This document shows positions 7,305-10,630 of a stretch of 10,630 bases of DNA, in pieces. The stretch covers positions 1 through 10,630 of the forward strand of contig CAMDOP010000095.1 in NCBI GenBank assembly GCA_945903675.1. The letters are read 5' to 3'. The translations under genes and the position numbers were made by a program. Under the pieces are notes generated by a model that was given only the letters and a program-made list of their open reading frames with translations, was not told where the DNA came from and made no database searches. The DNA is from Crenothrix polyspora. Its GTDB lineage: Bacteria > Pseudomonadota > Gammaproteobacteria > Methylococcales > Methylomonadaceae. Numbering within the stretch: the stretch's first letter is position 1; every line of letters starts with the position of its first letter.

Positions 7305-7858
7305 TAGTTTTGACCTTTGGTTTTTATCATCGCTTGATAGATAGCCATCACCTTGCGGATACTATTAATTGCAGCTCGTGTACTGAGCGTTGCCCCACTG
7401 ATACCATCCACACCTTTATTAAAATCCAGATCTACAAGCGGGCGTTTATATAACTTATCAAACCAAGCTTGAGGCGGCTGATATTCTGGCGGTTCATGAA
7501 AGGCCAGCGTATAGACCTTACTTAGCTCACCATTCGGGGTTAATACAATCATTAAAGTCTCTGGTTTAGTTCTGACAGTGATTGTTTCAATCGAAGCATA
7601 ACCTAAAATCTTGCCTAGCTCTTTTCCTACATAAAACGTAAATAAACCTGACTCCAATTTAACTCTAGCATTTTGCTCAATGTTGGCGACTTGAAGCTCA
7701 TCAGGAAATAATGACAACAACTCAACTTGGACGCCTTTACCAAACGCCAATTCTATAGCCTCGTTTTTGCTATAAAAAATCTCAGCAAAACTGGGGGTGG
7801 CTTCGCTTAGCAGTAATAAAAAAAGCACAAGAAACGTCCCTTGCCTAGTTATTTTCAT
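7304..7858 (-). CDS. Periplasmic FMN-binding domain protein with covalent-flavinylation motif
   Basis: The 184-residue protein starts with a signal peptide (1-25, likely cleaved after SFA). It ends with an FMN-binding domain of the RnfG/NqrC type. D151-G-I-S-G-A-T157 matches the motif in which the ApbE transferase attaches FMN to the threonine by a phosphoester bond, and LSTRA follows as in the family. The first half (about 26-110) matches the N-terminal part usual in stand-alone extracytosolic FMN-binding proteins. No ApbE gene is in the window, so the modification would need one elsewhere. The gene is the first of a coupled pair with the four-helix membrane protein. A weak GAG precedes the ATG at a suitable distance. 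Likely role: periplasmic electron carrier or reductase subunit. The electron donor and acceptor are unknown. Confidence 0.88.
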   Translation of the reverse strand: MKITRQGTFLVLFLLLLSEATPSFAEIFYSKNEAIELAFGKGVQVELLSLFPDELQVANIEQNARVKLESGLFTFYVGKELGKILGYASIETITVRTKPETLMIVLTPNGELSKVYTLAFHEPPEYQPPQAWFDKLYKRPLVDLDFNKGVDGISGATLSTRAAINSIRKVMAIYQAMIKTKGQN

Positions 7859-7890
7859 AGAGTATCTCGCTTACTGATGTAATAAACTTC

Positions 7891-7944
7891 AAAGAAATAA
7901 AGTCCTTCAGTTTAACACTACCCACAGATGACTTTATCTTCTTT
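7891..7944. repeat. Imperfect inverted repeat upstream of the FMN-binding gene
   Basis: AAAGAAATAAAGTC (7891-7904) faces GACTTTATCTTCTTT (7930-7944). The arms are complementary except for one extra base, and a 25-nt spacer separates them. It lies 33-86 bp upstream of the flavoprotein start and could be an operator or an mRNA leader hairpin. The arms are AT-rich, so chance is not excluded. Confidence 0.4.
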
Positions 7945-8019
7945 ATAAACTTAAATGTAATTATTCAGTCCCTCTCTTTGAAAAAGAGGGGTTAGCAACT
8001 TAAGGCGGCACAGATACTA

Positions 8020-8058
8020 GGCTTAACCTTTCGCCTTCGCCCTTTGCCTTTTGTCTGC
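8020..8058. repeat. Degenerate GCCTTT-type short repeat tract
   Basis: The + strand reads CTTAACCTTT followed by GCCTTC, GCCCTTT and GCCTTTTG units, a loose tandem array of about 6-8 bp units. It resembles the tract at 2979-3013, which runs in the opposite orientation. It codes for nothing recognisable. Confidence 0.45.
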
Positions 8059-8160
8059 TCTTAAAAGAACCCTGTCTAAAAGTGAACGATTAAGTTTGTG
8101 TCCCGTCTTAAATTGGTAGCCATAAATAGTTATATTCTTTGCTGTGAAAAGAGTGATGGC

Positions 8161-9612
8161 CTAAAAAATAAACCCAAAACCCAGATTAAAGTCATCCGGC
8201 AATAGGCCTTGTTTTGCAACATAATTGCGATAATCGGCTTTGATGACTACATTAGGAATAGGCTTGTATTGTAAGCCCACCTGAAATATTTCCCAATCCT
8301 TAGTAAGATCAACATTATAACCTGTGGGTGCTTTGGCCATGGTATTGAGTCGCTCATAGCGGAAGAATGGCGCTAAATATTGTGTGGTGTTTTCCCAGAA
8401 CAGGGGCAACACATCGTAGCCAGCTTCTGAATACCAGCCATAGTTTTGAGAGCCTATAGTCTTAGCATTCTTTGCACTAAGAGTGCCAGCATCATCAATA
8501 AATCCCCATGAACCTAAGGTACGAAATTCTAGGCTACGATATTTCCACTGCACATGTGTTTCATATAACTGAGTAAAGGCATCGACCTTATTCAATGAGG
8601 TATTATTTTGCCCAGAATTCCCCACATAAGCCGAACCACCGACAGTAACGCCAGGCAACACCGCAGGCACATAGTCCATACGCGCGACATAACCAAAGTT
8701 ATCAGCCTTAGCCTCACCACCACCACCCCGACCACTGCGAATACCATCTGAGGTAAATTTAGAGGCATCCAAACCATTAACCACATAAGCGGTATAGGTC
8801 AGACTCGGCGTAATTGCACCAAATAAACCCGCGCCCATTTCCCGCCAGGTACTCGGGATGATGTATCGCTCAACTTCAGGACGATTATTACCAAAATAAA
8901 ATACCGGTTCATGAATTAGATTAACAAAACCCATGGGCATCAAAACCAAACCCGCTCGGACATTAGCCTTAGTATTCATTAGGAAATCTAGCGAGGCAAA
9001 TTCAACAGATACTTCGCCGCCTTTACCGGGACCGGTCGAGCCGTGTTCAAATTCAAGTTCACTGTTAAATAAAATCCTATCAGTGAATTTGTAACCTGCA
9101 TATAAAACTATACGCTTCATATCAGCGCTGTCATTCTTGCTGCCCTTATCGTCCACTTTAGCCGAATAACTACCCTCGCCATAGCCGCCGATAGATAGGC
9201 CTTTGCCCACGCCATAAACTTTCGAGGCAGCAGGGCCCAAACCATAAGCACTTTTATATTTAGCTTCTTCAGGAATAGCTAGGTTAGTTCGTAATTTTTC
9301 GACTTCCTGACTCAGAATATCGGTTTTTCGCTCCAAATTCTTTACATTGCTAGTGGCAACCTTAGTTTCGGAACTCGGAGCATTACTTGCAGCCGCTTTA
9401 TTTTCTGGTTCTTGTATATTAGCAACAGTCACTTTACTTGTGTCTGCTCCCATATTGGCTTTCATGTCGTCAATTTGCTTTTGCTGTGCTTGGATAATTT
9501 GCCACATATCTTCCATGGTTTTCGGTTTATCCAAAGCGCTAACAGGCACACTTAAAACAACCAGTGCTACCCATAACAGCTTCTTTACTAATAGTTTGCT
9601 ATTGCTCTTCAT
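8161..9612 (-). CDS. Outer-membrane porin with N-terminal coiled coil, substrate unknown
   Basis: The protein has 483 residues and begins with a signal peptide (1-26, likely cleaved after VSA). Two short coiled-coil segments (about 33-54 and 89-112) flank an Ala/Ser/Lys-rich linker. A beta-barrel runs from about 138 to the end and closes with GFGFIF, a C-terminal Phe typical of outer-membrane proteins. PEVERYIIPSTWREMGAGLFG and YVVNGLDASKF resemble uncharacterised porins related to the phosphate-selective OprO/OprP group, but specificity cannot be inferred. The coiled coil may trimerise or contact peptidoglycan. The start at 9612 is supported by AGGGG at 9622-9626 in suitable position; a second ATG at 9620 is out of frame. 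The promoter overlaps a Fur-box-like sequence, suggesting iron control. The gene lies upstream of the flavoprotein pair on the same strand, but 302 bp apart, so probably not in one operon. Confidence 0.88.
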   Translation of the reverse strand: MKSNSKLLVKKLLWVALVVLSVPVSALDKPKTMEDMWQIIQAQQKQIDDMKANMGADTSKVTVANIQEPENKAAASNAPSSETKVATSNVKNLERKTDILSQEVEKLRTNLAIPEEAKYKSAYGLGPAASKVYGVGKGLSIGGYGEGSYSAKVDDKGSKNDSADMKRIVLYAGYKFTDRILFNSELEFEHGSTGPGKGGEVSVEFASLDFLMNTKANVRAGLVLMPMGFVNLIHEPVFYFGNNRPEVERYIIPSTWREMGAGLFGAITPSLTYTAYVVNGLDASKFTSDGIRSGRGGGGEAKADNFGYVARMDYVPAVLPGVTVGGSAYVGNSGQNNTSLNKVDAFTQLYETHVQWKYRSLEFRTLGSWGFIDDAGTLSAKNAKTIGSQNYGWYSEAGYDVLPLFWENTTQYLAPFFRYERLNTMAKAPTGYNVDLTKDWEIFQVGLQYKPIPNVVIKADYRNYVAKQGLLPDDFNLGFGFIF

Positions 9613-9642
9613 TTATACATACCCCTATTTTTCAGTTAGTTA

Positions 9643-9671
9643 ATTTTAGCCTGATAAATATGCAGATGCAA
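9643..9671 (-). promoter_or_regulatory. Sigma-70 promoter of the porin gene
   Basis: On the - strand TTGCAT (9666-9671) and TAAAAT (9643-9648) are separated by exactly 17 bp. This gives a short leader of about 25-30 nt before the ATG at 9612, with AGGGG as ribosome binding site. It is the best-formed promoter in the window. Confidence 0.65.
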
Positions 9672-9686
9672 ATGATTCCTATTCAA
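9668..9686. promoter_or_regulatory. Candidate Fur box overlapping the porin -35 element
   Basis: The sequence GCAAATGATTCCTATTCAA matches 11 of 19 positions of the Fur consensus when aligned by eye, including the contiguous block AATGATT. It overlaps the -35 hexamer of the porin promoter, a position where a bound repressor would block RNA polymerase. Match quality alone is modest; the placement raises the odds. Confidence 0.4.
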
Positions 9687-9952
9687 CTATAAAAGCCTAT
9701 AACCATTCTTACATTATAATGCGTTAGTCTGTCTCTGATTTCCACCTTAGTTAGTGATACCAAAACACCCAACTAACAGACTATAGTTAAACTAAACATT
9801 CACATTTACTAAAGAACCCTGTATATATACGAAGGTCAGCGCCTAAAGCAGCATAACTTGCTAAACAGGCCGAACAAGCTTTATGGAACAAGGCCTTGCT
9901 AGAAGGGATAATTACAACACATCAAATTAAATTATAAAGTTGGAGTATCGTT
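9672..9952. other. Intergenic region between the divergent porin and the membrane-anchored protein gene
   Basis: Beyond the porin promoter, the region up to 9952 is AT-rich. It contains one oddity: an open stretch at 9857-9937 on the + strand that reads like the C-terminal helix of a protein, described separately. The ribosome binding site GGAG for the next gene is at 9942-9945. I could not choose a convincing promoter for that gene. Confidence 0.5.
9857..9937 (+). pseudogene. Possible remnant of a gene's 3' end
   Basis: One frame reads LAKQAEQALWNKALLEGIIT followed by THQIKL and a TAA stop. The composition suits an amphipathic protein helix and not random AT-rich DNA. Just upstream in frame are SAPKAA and a stop, and no start codon precedes it. 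It may be the eroded tail of a lost gene. I could not assign a parent family, and chance is a real alternative for so short a stretch. Confidence 0.2.
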
Positions 9953-10465
9953 ATGTTTGAAATATTTTTCATGTTTACGATCATTTTCGTAGCATATGTT
10001 ATTTATCACATGTTCAACGAACTGAAAGAAGTCCCTACCCCCGTGCCCTCAGCGCTTAAAACCAAACATGATGCCCCTGCGGTGCTTACAACTAAACCTA
10101 AACCAGCTTCCAAACCTGCTGTTGCTATAGTGACTCCTAGTGCTAGTGCTAGTCCTGCTCCTAAAGCAGTCGCCCAAACTAAAAAACCTGCAGCTATCAA
10201 ACCTAGGGCTATTAAAAAAACGACCGTTACAGCCGTCGCAGCTAAAAGCACCGAAAATAAAAAAGGTTTACTAGATCCAAAAACAGGGGAAGTCACCACC
10301 TCTTATAATAATTATCGTTTTACCAAACGATGGATAAAAGATGCTTTAGTTAGCGAAGGTTTATTAACGAAGGTTTATAAAAATAACGAATTAGAACCAG
10401 CCATCGAAGCCACTATAAAAGCCGCCATCGTTAAACTTGAAGCCTTAGAGAAATATAAGCCTTAG
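9953..10465 (+). CDS. Membrane-anchored protein with Pro/Ala/Lys-rich linker, function unknown
   Basis: I do not recognise this 170-residue protein. Residues 1-22 form one hydrophobic helix (MFEIFFMFTIIFVAYVIYHMF) without an evident cleavage site, so it is probably a membrane anchor. Residues 27-104 are a low-complexity linker rich in Pro, Ala, Lys, Thr and Ser, including a hexanucleotide-repeat stretch encoding SASAS. Residues 105-170 look folded: GLLDPKTGEVTTSYNNYRFTKRW is followed by helical, charged sequence ending KLEALEKYKP. The ATG has a good GGAG 7 bp upstream. The linker is long enough to hold the C-terminal domain away from the membrane; its basic charge might contact nucleic acid or the cell wall, but this is speculation. 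The gene is divergent from the porin and has no obvious partner. Confidence 0.8.
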   Translation: MFEIFFMFTIIFVAYVIYHMFNELKEVPTPVPSALKTKHDAPAVLTTKPKPASKPAVAIVTPSASASPAPKAVAQTKKPAAIKPRAIKKTTVTAVAAKSTENKKGLLDPKTGEVTTSYNNYRFTKRWIKDALVSEGLLTKVYKNNELEPAIEATIKAAIVKLEALEKYKP

Positions 10466-10513
10466 TCATTAAATACGACTAAAAAGTAGGTCATTAAGTT
10501 AAGACTTTATTTA

Positions 10514-10567
10514 GTAGGCAGTGGGAGTGGATTTATCCACGATAATCGTGACTAAATCCACTCCTAC
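10514..10567. repeat. Second REP-like palindrome, different family from the one in waaF
   Basis: The left arm (10524-10543, GGAGTGGATTTATCCACGAT) pairs with the right arm (10545-10564) at 18 of 20 positions around a single central base. Outside them GTAGG (10514-10518) and CCTAC (10563-10567) match, with an extra CAGTG on the left side. The layout GTAGGAGTGGATT...TCCACGA recalls Pseudomonas-type REP sequences. It lies 48 bp after the stop of the membrane-anchored protein gene. No T run follows it on the + strand, so it is a poor terminator, though it could stabilise the 3' end of that mRNA. The rest of the right edge shows nothing else. Confidence 0.75.
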
Positions 10568-10630
10568 AATGCGGTTTTGATGATTGCAATCGAAATATGA
10601 ATGTTATCTTGATGCAGATTACTTAAACGA

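Larger units (their letters stand above)
7859..8160. other. Intergenic region upstream of the FMN-binding gene and downstream of the porin
   Basis: No credible gene is present in these 302 bases. The region holds three structures: an imperfect inverted repeat at 7891-7944, a hairpin at 7970-7990 (CCCTCT paired with AGAGGG around a T/A-rich centre, one bulged C), and a GCCTTT-type tract at 8020-8058. The promoter of the flavoprotein pair should be here, but I could not pick out a convincing -35/-10 pair. Neither hairpin is followed by a T run on the - strand, so I see no clear terminator for the porin gene. Confidence 0.55.

Noticed and set aside
7970..7990. CCCTCT/AGAGGG hairpin as the porin terminator
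   Set aside because: It lies about 170 bp past the porin stop, contains a bulge, and no T tract follows on the - strand.
9347..9643. A 98-codon frame on the + strand opposite the porin N-terminus
   Set aside because: It is antisense to the signal peptide and coiled-coil coding region of a well-supported porin, and its hydrophobic look comes from the complement of that sequence.
10006..10299. A 97-codon hydrophobic frame on the - strand inside the anchored-protein gene
   Set aside because: Its Ala/Gly/Val-rich sequence is the complement of the Pro/Ala/Lys-rich linker. The sense frame has a good ribosome binding site and sensible protein layout.

Overview
This 10.6 kb window looks like chromosomal DNA from a gammaproteobacterium. 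The heptosyltransferases, PyrE and HemW resemble the E. coli proteins clearly. The AT-leaning base composition and the GTAG-type palindromic repeats would suit a Methylococcales-type methanotroph or relative, but that placement is inference. I see no rRNA, tRNA, CRISPR array, transposase or phage gene.

Region 1 (1-2042, + strand) is an LPS inner-core pair: waaF, cut by the left edge of the window, overlaps waaC by 4 bp. An 87-bp inverted pair of REP-like palindromes lies inside the waaF reading frame and adds 29 codons without breaking it. Region 2 (2043-2324) is a non-coding, hairpin-rich stretch between converging genes and includes a terminator-like hairpin after waaC. Region 3 (2325-4149, - strand) holds hemW followed by pyrE, two housekeeping genes.

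Region 4 (4150-9612) is the most interesting part. A TonB-dependent outer-membrane receptor on the + strand faces a - strand pair: a periplasmic FMN-binding protein with a covalent-flavinylation motif, translationally coupled to a small four-helix membrane protein with several histidines. Next comes an outer-membrane porin with an N-terminal coiled coil. Its promoter is well formed and overlaps a Fur-box-like sequence. Together these suggest an envelope module combining outer-membrane import with flavin-based redox chemistry in the periplasm, possibly for metal or electron handling. The substrate cannot be read from the sequence.

Region 5 (9613-10630) holds a promoter region, a short possible gene remnant, an unrecognised membrane-anchored protein with a Pro/Ala/Lys-rich linker, and a second REP-like palindrome of another family at the right end.
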